From the NCBI GenBank assembly GCA_001179505.1, contig CDMY01000255.1:62001-126000 (forward strand): a DNA stretch of 64,000 bases. Direction: 5' to 3'. The notes beneath the pieces were generated by a model. It ran no database searches, was not told the DNA's origin, and saw only the letters and a program-made list of their open reading frames with translations. The position numbers and the translations under genes are program-made. Every line of letters starts with the position of its first letter. The first letter of the stretch is position 1. Below, one piece after another: positions 22,381-35,752 of the stretch. This DNA is from Vitrella brassicaformis (lineage: Eukaryota > Sar > Vitrellaceae).

Positions 22381-25300
22381 CTAGAGGTCGCAATGGCAGT
22401 TGCAGTCGGGCACAGGGCAGCCTCTGAAGCCGTAGCGGTGAAACCACTCCAGCATGTGATCCGCACACCCGCCGTGGTGACACAACGTGCACCACACAAA
22501 CCTGATCCACGGACAGACACAACACACAGAGAGGGGCAAACGCCTGTTAGACAGCCATCATAACTAACGTGCCAGCCAGAAGCCGACCGACCATTTGCTG
22601 ACGTCGAGCTGTGCGGTGGGTGCGACAGATCCGTTTGTCTTGGCCCCGTCGTGTGCCGTGTTGAGCCTGGGCACGGGCATCAGGCAGATGGCGCACTTGG
22701 TCAGCTCCTTCTTGCAGTGCGTGTTGGGACACCGAAAGCTCAGCTGCAGTGCGACACACAGCACAGCAACACAAACAAACTTGTCAAGTACATACATATT
22801 CTGCCCTCCCATCCGTCCGCCATACCTGAATACCTGAAAGTCGTCTTCATCAGATGGTCTGAGCGTCTTCCTGGCCAGGGAGGGCTGTCCTGGCCCAGTG
22901 AGAGCCTCGTTGCAGTACCAGCAGTGCCGCGCATCGCCCCTTGGCACCACAGCCACCGGTCCCCCCGCCCCGCCCTTGTCCTTCTCCTTGTCCCTCCTAC
23001 CGCTCATGTCAGGGTGGGACGTCTCGAGCACCAGGAGGTCGATGCACTGCAGCGTGCGGCCCCACCGCTGCAGCAGGGCTCGGTACTCGTGGAAAAGCAG
23101 CTGGATCAGCACAAATGGCTGATGGGGGGAGGGCTGGGGGTGTTGAACCGACTGGATGGCGGCTTGGTGCGGCCGGGAGAGGCCTGTGGCAGCTGCAAAG
23201 AGGGCCTGCGACACGGCACACATAGATGGACATAAAGAGACACACGCCACACATACACTTAAGGTGGCGATATATGTGATGGTGTGGGTGTGTGTTCAGA
23301 TCGCACGTACGGGTGCTTGGAGGTCTCCGGTGCAGTTGACGTACCGCCTGACCATCTCCTCCTCGATCGTCCTGCCCCCTCCCTCCCCCTCGCCCTCTCC
23401 ATGCCCATGGTACGGCCGCCCAGCCACTCCCACCAACCAGAACCCATCAAGCAGGCCGTCCCGGCAGCACACAGTCACCTCACTGTTGAGCCACGATTGC
23501 AGGACCGCTGGGCTGAGGTAGCGGAGAGCAAGTGCGGCCCGGAATCGCATTGAGGCGTAGCTGTAGATGTCGCTGTCAGTGGAGTCGGTCAGGGGCTGTG
23601 TGGGTGGTGGTTTGTCTGGTGAGGGAGGGGCAGTGGGCAAAGGCACAGCGCGGCTGGACAAGAAGGGGTTGGTGATGAGGTGCAGCAAGATGGCCTCGAA
23701 GAGAGCGGCAGGTGCGTCCACCTTGCTCTCCTCCTCCCCGTTGACGTCTTCTTTGTCTGCATCTCTGTCCTCCTGCCTCGCAGCCCACACCCTCTTGACA
23801 GCGGTCGTTTCCATCAGCCGCCGAATGCGGGACGGCCCATCAGCGGCTCCCACACCACCCCTGTAATCCAGTACTTTGGCGGTCGACCTGTCGATGTGGG
23901 ATGTGACGGCCAGGATCACGTGGAAGGCGAACCGGAGAGTGAGGCCGTGGGGAAGACCCAGCCAGTCGGAGAGGGGCCGGTGCAGCAGCAGGTCGCTCTC
24001 GACGCGCCAGAGGCCTTGGTTGACGTCCCACTCCACTGACGGGGCACCCTCGCCCGTCTGCGGCGTCATCAGCCGTGCGAATGAGGCGATCACGCTCGGC
24101 AGGTGCCGCAAGATCTCCAGCCCACCTTCCTTGGCGTAGGGGGTGAGGGTCTCGACGAGAAGGGCCGCCTTGAGCAGGAGGTCGGCCCGCAGAAAGAGGA
24201 TGCCCGTGAGGATGGCCTGCACTGCCGCAGACGGGTCAGCTGCCGCCATGTTGCTGCGGGACCAAGAAGACGCATCGACAGATGGGCCGAAGCCGAGAAA
24301 GGCCAAAGCCGCATCCCGCTTGGATGACGTGTAGACCATGATGGAGTCGCCCAGTAGTGTGTTCTCGACCAGCCCCGTGTCGTCCTCTTTCGGCAGCCGC
24401 AGGTCTGCCTCCTTGGTGCCATCGCTCTCCCTCCTGGCCTTGCCCTTAAGACAGTCTACCAGCCCCCGGTATGTCCGCCTGATGCCTCTCTCAGCGTCGG
24501 GCTCATTCTCATCGGCGTGTCCGGCGCCATCTCGCATGTCCAGGACCCTCTCCACCCAGGTCCAGATCTCAGCAGCGGCGGTGAGACGGTAGGCCAGCCG
24601 GCCGTAGAACGAGACGCGTTGAGTGCTGGTAGTGGGGTCGTTTAGCTTGGTGCGTCGTCTGTCGGTGGGGGGGAGGGGGATTGGGATGGGCTCGCGTGGG
24701 TTGGGGAGGGTGTGCGCCTGCTGCAGGACAGAGGGGGGGAGATACTGGTACAGCCGAATCGCTTGCTGCAAGAATCGAACCACAGTAAGGCGGGAAAGAA
24801 AGTCTGTTTGGATGCCGCACAGACGGCCTGATGGTGAGCTGACCTGTCTGAGTACGGCTGCATACTCGCTCATGTCCATGCCGTGCAGCAGGCGCTCCCG
24901 CTTGCCCTTGGCCGCCACGCTCTTGACGGCCGCCTTCCTCCTGCCGCTGTCGCTGTCCTCCTCACCCTCGCCATGCTCACCAACCGCCAGCCGCTCACGC
25001 ATCAGCTCCGTCCCGTCAGACACACGCCACCAATCCACCATCCGAGCCTCCAGCGAACGATCGGCCGACTTCTCGGCCAGCGGCAGCGTCAAGGGGCCGT
25101 TGGGCAGCGGCTGGTCCTGTGAGGCGGCTGGCATGAGCACATCAGATGAGAAGGGGGGAGGGTCGATGGTGCCGCTAGTGGCGGTTGGCAGCAGGGGCAC
25201 CGGGCGGGGACAGGGGGCCGTGGTGGAGAGTGCGCCGTCCTGGTGCAGGCAGATCAGTCGCTCCACACCGGTCTTGTCAGTTGGACAGAAGGCGAAGTCC

Positions 25301-26325
25301 ATCAGCAGACTGTTCTTCTCGGGCGTAATGGCTCGAGCAGAGGGATACAGGAGCGGATGGCAGTCGGGTCTTGCTTCAGCTGGAGTGAAGACGCGGAGCC
25401 GGACGCTGTCTGCTGCCGTGTCGTCACCACTCATCTCGCCGAGAGTCAGTCGCTTGTAGTGGCTCCACCGCACCCTCCTCACCGGCCCGTCCACCTCCAA
25501 TCGGCGGAATGTGTCGCCGAATCGCCTCCGATCAATAACCTCGATCAGGCCCTTGCCCTCACAGGCCATTGAGTGCCCAGCAACCATCTCAGGCGCCAAT
25601 CCATTGACTGTCAGGCCGTCCACAGCCGCGCTGGTGTGCTTCTGCACGTCGGTCGAGCGGTAGGAGGCGGCATCGAGCAGGTCATGCATCGTCAGCCATC
25701 CACTCACACGTGACGAACCAGCGGCGCTGGATCCAGGCGAGAAGGCTTCCCTTGTCCAGCCAATCATGAGAGTGGAGGGCCCGACGAACCGGCATGAAAC
25801 GGGGCGGGCGTGCTCGTGAGGGTGGATGGACAAGGGCGGAGCCAAAAGGGGACACGAAGCCGGCTGCGTCGCGTCCGACAGAAAGGGCGGGTGTACAGGC
25901 ACATGCGGGGTCGTGTGCATCCAGTTGAGGTCATAGAGATAAACGCGGTGGTCCCATCCGATGGCCACCAGCCCGTTGTTGTAGGCGTTCCAGTCCACAC
26001 ACGAAGCCCGAGGGGTCAGCTGCTCCAGCGAGTAGGGCTGCAGCGTCAGGTCGGCCACGACACGGCCCTTGGACGAGTCACCAATGTCTATGAGAGCGGC
26101 AAAGTGCGAGTAGGCCAGGACGCCCTGGTAAGGCTGGGAGGCGTCGATTGAAGGGCTGAAGTCGACGAAGCATGAGTCGTCATCGAGAGAAAGCGGCTGT
26201 GACGTGATCCAATCGGGTGAGCTTGACGTGCTGTCGGCCCTGATGATGCCGTGGCGGTTCTCAGCCTGCCGGTAGCAGAAGAACCGGTCCTTGATCGATG
26301 AAAGGGGCACCAGGCGGTCACTCAT
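22381..26325 (-). CDS. MIOS: MIOS-like GATOR2 subunit
   Basis: Homologue of MIOS/Sea4, a WD40 plus zinc-domain subunit of GATOR2, the complex that promotes TORC1 activation at lysosome/vacuole membranes. A giant first exon (26325-23311), then 23205-22834, 22743-22592 and 22501-22381. The N-terminus is a WD40-type propeller (CVDWNAYNNGLVAIGWDHRVYLYDL; CRFVGPSTLMIGW), followed by long alpha-solenoid sequence. The C-terminus is a cysteine-rich domain (CWYCNEAL; FRCPNTHCKKELTKCAICLMPVP; WCTLCHHGGCADHMLEWF; CPVPDCNCHCDL) that matches the MIOS zinc-ribbon/RING end. A 78-bp segment at 24766-24843 has perfect intron signals but is a stop-free multiple of three, so it is probably an intron. Predicted length is about 1190 residues, longer than animal MIOS. 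Confidence 0.85.
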
Positions 26326-26441
26326 GACTCTGCTGACGGTGACAATGGATAGATCTGGAAGCCCAGCGTAGCCTCATCAAACTGTTGATGCTTGCAGCAG
26401 CCGAATGGCCTCGTGAACTTCTTCCCCTCTTCAGGAGTTTG

Positions 26442-26449
26442 AGCTCGCA
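26442..26449. promoter_or_regulatory. AGCTCGCA promoter motif, MIOS/DeSI2 divergent promoter
   Basis: Single copy between start codons at 26325 (minus) and 26586 (plus). Confidence 0.6.
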
Positions 26450-26585
26450 CTGGCTGCGGAGCGCCGAGCCAGATCTGCTGCACGCTGCCGTGCTTCACGC
26501 CGCTCACACGCCCTAGGAGAGCCGTTTTCCTGCCACTGTAGTGTTAACCTGCCATCGTCACATTGCCCACCCGCCATTGCCCAAG

Positions 26586-27978
26586 ATGTCAGTGAAGATG
26601 AATGTCTACGACCTCTCCGAGGGCATGCTGAGCAAGCTGGGCGGCGTGAGCAACGGCGCGGGCGGTATCTGGCACAGCGGCGTCATCATCGATGGGAAGG
26701 AGTACAGCTACGGCCTCTCCGGCGTCCAGTAAGCACACATGCACTCGCACCGGAACAGCCCCGGCTTGAGACATGCAGGACAGAGGCGCATGTTGTGTTG
26801 TGTGTGTCTTTCTGTCTGCGTCAGAGTGACGAATGTGGAGAACAGCTGGCCCGGCCCTGAGCTGCTGCGCGACTCGGTCGTGCTGGGCGAGTGCAAGCGT
26901 CGCCCGCAGGAGATTCAGGCCTTTCTCGAGGCAGCCAAGGGGCGATTCGCACCCGACAAGTACCATCTCACCAAGAATAACTGCAACGCCTTCACAGAAG
27001 AGTTCTGCAAGTGAGTGAGGCATGGGCACAACGAGGCTGGGTGCAGGGAGGGAGGGAGGGCGGGTCCGTGAGTGGACTTGGTGCTGTGTGGGTGCCGTGT
27101 GCGTGCAGGTATGTGTGTGGGAGCGGTCTCCCCTCGTACATCAGCGAGTTGCCCAACCAGCTCAAGGCCAGCCCCATCGGCCAGTCGGTCGAGGTATTCG
27201 TCGACGGACTCAACGACGGCATGCAGACCGCCGCTCGTGCCAAAGACGGTGGGGCAAACACATGTACACACACACACACTCCATTTGCTGGTGTGGTGTT
27301 TCCCTTCAGGTTCCAAGTTGGTGAGCACGGTGGGCCGCATGACGGCGGCAGCTGCATCGGGTGGCGTGGCCCAGGCGCTGCAGCTGTCCGAGGAGGAGGC
27401 CGCCCGCAAGCTGCAGCGACTCATGAAGCGCATGCTCAACAACACACGCACAGGGCAGACCCTCAATGGAAAGTAAGCACAGAAGACGACCGACCGACAC
27501 ACAGGAGCGCTCAGAAATTGACGCTTTTGTGTTGCTGCGGTCAGGATGAAGGGTTCATACGATGGCGCCAAGGCGGCCTTCTGGAATGCGGTTCGCGACC
27601 GTGCCTTCTACCTGTCCAAGCAGCGTGCGATGGGCGGCAAGCCGCAGGACCATCTCGAGGACTACTACCAGGTGCCTCGCCTCACACACCAGCGACACAC
27701 CGACACGTAACATGGACGTGTCAATGTGTCAGGCGCTGCACGAGGCGACCCGGCAGATCCCGCGGAGCAACCCCTTCTGGACAAGGGTGGCCGAGCGAGC
27801 ATACTAGTCATACCTCAAGGCACGCACACACACTGGACATACACACAGGGGCTGGAGTGCAGAGGAGAGAGTGCGACTGTGTGTGTGTGTTTAGGACCGT
27901 TCGAGTTCTGCGGACGCCAACTGGTACGGCGCCATCGAGAGCGAGCTCGCGGGAGACGTGCCGGTGGCCACCAACTGA
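26586..27978 (+). CDS. PPPDE/DeSI-type thiol peptidase
   Basis: Seven exons (26586-26728, 26825-27010, 27109-27248, 27310-27472, 27545-27671, 27733-27786, 27895-27978), 298 residues. The PPPDE domain fills the first 130 residues: KMNVYDLSEG, catalytic His in GIWHSGVIIDGKEYSYG, catalytic Cys in LTKNNCNAFTEEFCKYVCG and the following GLPSYISELPNQL. The C-terminal half is helical and ends in a short tail not seen in the first DeSI gene of the window. The two copies differ in length and intron positions, so they are old paralogues rather than a recent duplication. Likely cytosolic deSUMOylase/deubiquitinase-type; substrate unknown. Confidence 0.88.
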
Positions 27979-30900
27979 CTTAAGACCACAAACACACGAC
28001 ACGATATATATGGGTGTGGGGAGGGGCCAACACCACTTTCTGTCTGCATGCACTGTTCTCGCTCGCCGTAAGTTAAATTTGGTCTAGCTGTCTAGCCTTG
28101 CTGTCTAGCCTAGCTCTCTGCCTGTCTGTGATGCTCTTTGTCTGTGTCTGATCGACCGACCTATCTATCTATCGCTGCTGAATGGAACACAGTTTTGGCC
28201 GTCCCCTGCGCCCATATTTTGCCTAGGCCACATTCACAGGAGGGAGGGGGCAAGGCGCAGGGGCACGGCAGTGTGTGTGTGTGTGTGTGTGTTGGGAGTG
28301 TGCATACGCTATGCATGGCACCACTGCATGTCTGTGTGTATGTTTTATTAGTCAGGGGGCGGGGCGCATCACATCAAAGCAGGCGTGTGTCGATGGATCG
28401 ACCTATCTTCAGTCAGTGCCGGGGGCGGTTTTGCTCGCGACCTGAAGCCTCCATCGTCTGTCTGCATGAGAGAGGAGAGACAGGGGCACCGTATGGCTGG
28501 CTGAGTTTCGCACTAAGGGACAGAGAGAAGATACATGCATCACACAGAAAGACCGACTAGCTCTCGCCGTCATGCATGCTGTGTGCAGACAGGCCGACAG
28601 GCTGGCCTCCGTCCGTCTGTCTGTCTGTCTCTGTCTGTCTCCGGGTGTGTGGGTGTGACGTTCAAACACGTCTCACCGGCAGTCCTCATGATTCATATCA
28701 AGGGTCCATCCGGTGTGCCGAGCAGCACTGGACCCCCTCATTCATCTCGCCCTCTCCCAACACCACACAAGACACACACACAACGACTGTCTGTGAGCGT
28801 GCCTACAATGCCTCTTGTCCGTTTTCGCGCCCGTGTGCTGCGCGGTGCTCACTCGCACTTGCGGAGCTTTTCTACCGCACCACTCCTCTGACTGAGGCCG
28901 TGTAGCGGTTTGAACACGGGTCCCACTTCTGTCACTGAGGTGGGCTGTCAGTCAGTGAGGCTTCCTTCACTGGCAGGGCAGGGCTGCTGTTTTGGCAGCA
29001 TCCATGTTGGGGGGAGCCCCGCCCGTAGCGGCGGGCCTTCCACCTTCACCAGTACTACCTGTACTGGCCTTCCACCTTACCTGTACTGGCTGGGGCCCTA
29101 TATTTTTTCTTTTTTTTCCCAACGTGCAGGCAGGAAGGAGGTGGTGACGCATGCTGTGTCGGCGGAGTCACACCCAACGTTGCTGTGGGGCTTCGCACAC
29201 CCTGCAGCTCACTCACTCGCTCTGCTCCTCTAGGGGGGTCGGTGGGTGGGTCGGACAAGTCAGGCAACACCACGAAGGCAGGCAGACAGGCAGGCACAGG
29301 AGGGAGGGAGGGAGGACGTTCAAATGGCGCGAGCTTTTGCCGATTTGCTGCTTGGTCGGTTCATCGATGCGCTGCAGACGGGCGGCAGTCACGTAGCGGC
29401 TCATCCGCATGCTTGGCAGCACTGGGCCCCCACACACCCACATGCCATACACAGACAGACAGGCAGACAGACAGACAGGTGGACGGGGGTGGAGGGCGAT
29501 GTGCATGCTTCCGTGTTTCGCTGTCTTGTCGGGTACTTCGTCTGTGTTGTTGCCCCACGACGGTTTTCCATCCGTCTGTCTTGCACGGGTTGGCATGTTC
29601 GCTTGGGAAAGAGAGGGAGGTGAGTCGCCAGACAGAATGTGTGTGTGTAGAGAGAGGGAGCTCGGTGACGGAAGGTCACGTGCAGTGGATCTGTGTGGTC
29701 GCTTGTCTCTCTACAGCGCAGCGGCACAGGCGTGGTTCATTGCATCAGCCCAATGCAACGAGCCGTACCTGTGCTTGCGGCGCTTCAGAGAGGGGAGTGA
29801 TAACATAGCAGCTGGGGGGATGGTATTGGTGTTGATGTCTGGTAGATGTCTGGTAGCCGGGCGACATGGGTTTTTGTTGCTCAGTCTTCCTCGGGTTGGG
29901 CGCAGCACGCGCAGGTCGTCAGTCAGGCGTTCCCTCAGCGTCTGGCCGACACCCTGGTCGTGCGCGACACCCTGCCCGAAATGACGAGAGCAACTGAGAG
30001 CGGACATGTGTAGACAGGTGGACTTTGCGTGGTCGTATGTATGTGGTGCGCCGCTCGTGTGGGTGAGACTTCTGCTGGATGGATGGGCTCAACACAGAGC
30101 GACAAAGCAACGGATCAATATTGTATAGATGCTTCAAGTGTCTGTCTGCAAGTGGAGGAAAACCGGAAGTGTCTGTCGCATTGCACAGTGAGGAAAAAGG
30201 GCTCCAAGCATCAGTGGAGCCACAGGTAGGTCGACCCGAGTGACGATTGGCATTGAAGCCGCGCCTGCCGACGGATTCCCACCTGTGCTTGCAGCAGCAC
30301 CGGTGAAAACCATCAGGAAAGGCCGGTTCAATGTTGCCAACCTCACGTCGACTCGACCGACGGACAAGCAGCCAAAGACAAAAGTCATGCATGATGCACA
30401 CAATCAACACAATACAGACAGCCTCTCGTGATCGACCTGGCTGGCTGGCAAACACAGCCCCCACAACCACCCGGTCGCCACGACACACAACCATGGACTC
30501 AAACAAGGTAGAAATCTAGGAGGAGAGCCAGCCTGTGGCGTCCCGTGGTTGATGCGTCTGTCAGAGCTCCCGGAGAGGTTTCGGCTCCCCATCCTCCTCA
30601 ATGAAGAGCCGGTGCCTCTCCACAAGCTGCAAGAAACACATCACCAGGCACGCACTGCCAGGCTGGCCAGCGGCGAAAAAGGCGGCGAGTAAGTGTAAGT
30701 GTGGCTGTTTGCTGTGTGAATGTGGCCAACAACAAACATGTCATCAAACGTGCCCGCGCCTTCGGGAGCGAGCAAGGAACAATTCAGAGAGTGGTGTCAC
30801 CCAATCGGCGGACGACGGAAAACTTGTCTGTGTACGCATGCAATGCAATGGGGGAGGGATGTGTGTGTAGGTCGGTATGCAGGCATCACATCCATGTGCG

Positions 30901-31924
30901 CAGTAGGGACCGACGACCGATCCACAAGAAACTCACAAACGGGGCAAAAAACGCAATCATGCAGGTAGGTACGCAAAGTACGTAACGTGCACATGCATGC
31001 ATGTTCCCCTTCCTCTCCCCTGCTGAGCACCGCGCACCCTTTCCTGTCCGCCGCCCTTGAAACGCCTGATGCCCTGCCTGTCAGCAGCACGACCCAAGAA
31101 AACAATTCCACCCCCCCTCCCTCTCCAGCCAGACAAGGGCCACAAAAAGTGTCCCTTCCCCTTCCCCCCTCTCTCTCTCTCTCTCTCTGCAGTGGTGTGA
31201 AAGCAAAGTGCGGTTGCATAGGTACGAGCACGCAGCCATGACAACTTGACAAGACAGCAAAACCGAGGTCGATATGCAGGGAGGGAGGGATATGTGTGGC
31301 GGAAAGTGGTGGAAAGTGTTGCTCTTTCGGCGCCGCGCCTATGTTACACAAACAGTACACACACGTGTGTGGCGTGGCGTGGTGTGGCGTTCGTAGACAC
31401 ATACACACACACATACATACATACATACAGACCACGCACACTCAGCACAACTATGTATGCGCCCGACTCCAGCGCATTATATATGTGTCCACTCTCTCTC
31501 TCTCTGGTGTGTCGGCCCGTGTCGTGAGCGTGTCTGGGAATGTGACAGGTCAGATCAGTCAGGGCAGCTGAAAAAACGAAGCCTGACCATCCGAACCAAC
31601 AGCACAAAACCACAAAACGAAACAACCACCACACACACGACACACTGGCATGACACGCACTCATGCATCATCCCTCAGTCGCTCTCTCGCCGGCCGGCCA
31701 CACAAGAAAGGAAAAGCAAACCAAAACCAAAACACCGACCAGCGACCATGCACCCACCCTTACCCGGCACCCACGTGACAAAACACCCCCGGCACAGCAC
31801 AGTATGGCTACCCGTCCCTCCCTCCCTCCCTCCCTGCGTATGTATGTATCACCATACGTACACGCAGCCCCCGACCCCCACCCCCTACCCCCTAGTGACT
31901 AAACTAGACACGGCCCTCTTTGCT
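27979..31924. other. gene-poor stretch of about 3.9 kb
   Basis: The longest gap between conserved genes. It holds many TGTC, TG and CT microsatellites (for example (CT)n at 31170-31188) and a local direct repeat at about 29036-29092. No TGCGAGCT motif was seen in it. One weak spliceable candidate lies at about 30150-30390 on the plus strand (donor CACAG|GTAGGT, acceptor TGCTTGCAG about 70 bp later, then a TGA), with no homology. I do not call it as a gene. Confidence 0.45.
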
Positions 31925-32602
31925 TCACGGCTCTTCTGAGACGCCGCTGGCGGTGGTGGCCTGGCTGGCCATGCTCTGCGAGTGGGGGATGCCCTTGAGC
32001 ACGTCCGGCTGGCTGTCGAGCATGAAGACCCTCGAGTCGCCCGACGGCAGGGAGGGCTTCGAGTAGATGATCTTGGCAGTCAGCAGCAGGAGCGCACACA
32101 GCAACGCACTCGCGTTGGCGATAATCACCTGAAACGCGCACACACGAGACAAGAAGACACGTGAGACACTGTCTGCATGTGTGGGTGGGGTGGGGTGGGG
32201 TGGGTGTGCGCACCGGCCATTCGTGTATGAGTATGCCGTAGGTGATGAAGGAGCAGGAGGCCAGGACTTCGAGCACGATCATCAGCAGCGATATACCGTC
32301 GGCCTTACGCGAACGGTACGTCAGCCACTGCAGTCAGCAGACAGCAACACAGACGCAGCTGCGGTGGGTGTGTTTCTTGTCTCTCCAGCGCCAGGGTGCA
32401 TGTGTGCCTCACCACTTGCGGCAGGAAGACGAGGAAGAGCAGGATGCTGCCCACATACCCGAACGCCTCACTGCACACACAACAAACCACCCACACGCAG
32501 AGCATACCAATCAGATGCAGCTGCTCTGATCCTTCCTCCTTATACAGGCCTGCCTCTCCTCCCGCGTGTCCCTGCTCACCTGACGGGAGTGTCCACGGCC
32601 AT
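31925..32602 (-). CDS. PQ-loop/semi-SWEET-like small membrane protein
   Basis: Four exons (32602-32580, 32470-32413, 32327-32214, 32128-31925), 132 residues. Three predicted membrane helices: AFGYVGSILLFLVFLPQVV carrying the PQ motif, SLLMIVLEVLASCSFITYGIL, and VIIANASALLCALLLLTAKIIY. Between helices 1 and 2 lies WLTYRSRKADGIS, typical of the MtN3/SWEET and PQ-loop families. One repeat of three helices is the semi-SWEET size, so transport would require a dimer. Substrate (sugar or amino acid) cannot be inferred. The tail is Ser-rich. It is divergent from the LanC-like gene with 239 bp between start codons. Confidence 0.75.
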
Positions 32603-32734
32603 GCTGCTGTGTGAGAGGAAGTGACGCTGGCAAGCAGGTGTTCAAAATCGCAGCCGCGGCACAGATGAAGCTCGGCGTAGGCAGCAGCGTTGCTAGCGTC
32701 CTCTTCGTTCGCTTTTCCCTTTTCCTCCTCTTTC

Positions 32735-32756
32735 TGCGAGCTTTGGGCTGCGAGCT
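32735..32756. promoter_or_regulatory. two TGCGAGCT motifs, PQ-loop/LanC-like divergent promoter
   Basis: Copies at 32735-32742 and 32749-32756, in the same orientation, between start codons at 32602 and 32842. Confidence 0.65.
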
Positions 32757-32841
32757 AGGCTTGCAGACGGGAGATGTGGACCGGGAAGGCCAGGCCTTCA
32801 TGGCATAGTTGAGGGCTCAGCTTGTCGAGCTGCAAGCACCA

Positions 32842-33289
32842 ATGGCTTCCTTCGATAATTCGAGGTATTTCCCGAACGAACTGTCGGATGAGCCGACGGG
32901 CGGAACGGACCTCCACGGCGATGAATTCAGGTGAGTGGGCAGAGGAAAGCTGCCTGCCTCCGTATTGCCTGCCACTGCTCACTGCTGGCATACATCCTTA
33001 AGCTTTGACTGATATGCTGTTTGGTCATCAGGTCATGGTGCGTGGTGAATTCGCAGAGGGTGATGGATAAAATCATGCGGAGGCAGCATGAGAAGCCGTC
33101 CATATACACGGGTGGGGTGCACAAACACACAACAGACAAACGGACAAACGGACAAACCATGCATTCCCCTGTGGCTGGTTGGTTTCTGTCACTTTCTCAC
33201 CTCAGGTGAGTGCGGCAAGGCCTACGTGCTGATGGACATGGCCGACCACGGTGAGCAGCAAACACATGTGTACACACACACAATGCCAG

Positions 33290-33326
<37 letters not shown>

Positions 33327-35167
33327 GTCTGTGTTGCAGGTGTGGCACTGTCGAAGGACCCGTCGATATCGAGCCCCGTCAACCTGTACGAGTCGGCCTT
33401 CCACATCATCACACGCGAGATGCAGCACTTCCCACCCAACCGGGTGGCGTCGTTCCTCGAGGGCCTTTCGGGCTGCATCGCGATGCAGGCAGGCAAATCT
33501 CACCCTCACACACACAGAGCATGGAGCAAGGGAGAAGGTGAAGGTGTGTCAAGCCTCCATGTGATTCGTTGGTGTGTTGTGATACTTGCAGGCCGTGTTG
33601 CTGGTGAAGCTGCAGCGGTCACAGGAGGCTCTGTCGTCCCTCACGCGCCTCCTCTCGCTCGCACAGCACGTAAGAGCAACCAGCACCTGGTATGGCTTAT
33701 GTATTGACAGCCACACTGCTCACACAGGTGTCTTCGATGGCTGAGGACGAGTGCGAGTTCCTGTACGGCCGTGCGGGGTACGTGTATGCCCTCCACTGGA
33801 CGCAGCGGCAGATCGAGCAGCACGACGAGAGGAATGCCGACATCGACAGCTTCTTCTCTCAGGGCGGCTGGGCCAGGGTCAAGATCGACATACTCAGGCA
33901 GGTCAACCGACATACACACGACAGATGTCCAATGAATGGGCAGCAACCATCCTCCTGTGTGGGTGTGTCTGCAGATCCTGATTGAGGGCTTATCTTGTGC
34001 GAATCGGCTGGCCGGCAACGGTATCGACCTCGGCGGCCTACCCCTTGCTTACGAGTGGCACGGGAAGTGCTACCTGGGTGCTGCGCACGGCCTGGTAAGA
34101 ATATACAACTACTAACGATGGCGTGTGTGCGCCGGTGAATGCCCGGAAATTGTGCTCCGCTGTTCCGTTTCCCTCACCTGGTCAGGCAGGCATCCTCCAG
34201 GTGCTGCTGCTGTGCCGCAGTGACCTCCCACACATCAACCTGCAGACAAGTGAGGCACCAGTAGGTGAACGCGTGCCACGAAACCACACCAAACGACACG
34301 CGCTTTTCTGTGTGTCTGTGCAGGCGGCCATGACGCGTCCGTCACCCCAATGTCGCTGATCTCCCGCTGTCTGAATGTCCTCTCGTCCTCACCTCACATG
34401 TTTCCTGGAGGCAATGTGTCGTCGAGCGTGGGATCCACGCATGACAGACTCGTGCAGTGGTGCCACGGGGTGAGCTCACGGGTGTGCGAGGACATCGCAT
34501 TGGTGCATGATGGGATCGGATGGGGTGTATGGTGGTGTGTGTGTGCAGGCTCCCGGGTTCCTCCCCGTCTATGTGCAGGCCATGGAGGTGTTTCCGAGCG
34601 AGCGGGAGCGATTCGCGAGGGTCGCTCTGCAGATGGGGGAGGCGGTCTGGCAGAGGTACACGCATTCGCGCGCGCATCTAAGGTGCCGTGTGTTGTTTGT
34701 CGTGCAGGGGTCTGCTGCGGAAAGGGGTTGGCTTGTGTCACGGAATTGCCGGTACTTACACTGACGCTTCACTTGTACGGCACGACGGGGGTGGCTGTGT
34801 GCTTGGTGCAGGCAATGCGTTTGCCCTGCTCTCTGCGTACCGAATTGCGCGAGACCCGAAGTGGCTGAGGAGAGCACAACAGGTGCGTAGGTCCATACGC
34901 GCATCCAGTTCGAGCCGCCCTGCACTGTTTCTTCCTTGCGTGCAGTTTGCTGCGTACTCGTTGGAGCACTTTGATGACCTGCGGAGGATCCCTGATAGGT
35001 GGGTCGGTCGATGAGACGACACACTGTCCCTTATATATGCGGTCGGCATCTCTGTGGCGTGTGTCGCGTGCAGGCCGTACAGTCTGTTCGAGGGCATGGG
35101 GGGCCTGGTGTGCCTCCTCACTCAGCTGCGAAGTCCCGACAGGGCGCTCTTCCCCGCATACGAATGA
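32842..35167 (+). CDS. LanC-like protein (LANCL/GCR2 family)
   Basis: Fourteen exons, fully phase-consistent, 437 residues. The family is a zinc-binding alpha/alpha toroid; eukaryotic members add glutathione to dehydroamino acids. Key blocks: [32 protein letters not shown], the zinc cysteine in VQWCHGAPGF, the zinc Cys-His pair in [14 protein letters not shown], and the C-terminal [15 protein letters not shown]...FPAYE. All three zinc ligands are present, so it is probably active. The intron after 33488 starts with GC rather than GT (CAG|GCAGGC...TTGCAG), and joining there is required for the conserved reading frame. Intron 3 contains a (TC)n tract at 33294-33322. Confidence 0.93.
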
Positions 35168-35752
35168 GACGCTAGTCTGTCCGGCTGTAAGACTAGGCTC
35201 TAGGCATCATTTCTCGGTTGCTTCTCGTGTGTTCGTCAACCTAGTGAGGGATGAGAGATGGTCTCTCTGTCATTCCGCATGTCTGTCTGTCTGTCTGCCT
35301 GGTCTGTGGCTGTGTATGTATTTTTTGCTTGGCTGGCTGCATTCTAGCGAGTGAATGAGTGCATATGGGCGGGCCGTGGGATATCAATCACCTAGGGAGT
35401 GAGTGAGTGAGTGAGTGGGTCGAGTCCTGATCACGGATTCGATTAAAGGGAGTGGGTAGTGATTGGGTTGTACGTGTGTGCGTGTGCAATTGTGTGTGAG
35501 CTGCCGTACCGCACCTTCAGCAGTAAGCTTTAGACACTGTCAACATGTGCACTCAACCAAAAGCTTGACCGCGAGGAGTACCTGCCATCCTGTCCTGTCC
35601 ATAATTAGAGTCGTTGAAGAGGCGCAGCCATACGTATATATGACTGATCGATCACGTACACATCATTAACTCTGCTTTGTGAGTGAGTGAGTGAGTGAGT
35701 GAGTGAGGGACAGACGCAGACGTACACTCACTCAGATTCATTGATTGCCGTG
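35168..35752. other. intergenic, GTGA repeats
   Basis: Contains two (GTGA)n runs, near 35398-35418 and 35680-35706. No gene and no TGCGAGCT motif seen. Confidence 0.5.

Noticed and set aside
27979-31924. Many long open frames and a spliceable small candidate near 30150-30390
   Set aside because: No homology, no promoter motif, composition dominated by simple repeats; a single good donor/acceptor pair is expected by chance over 4 kb.
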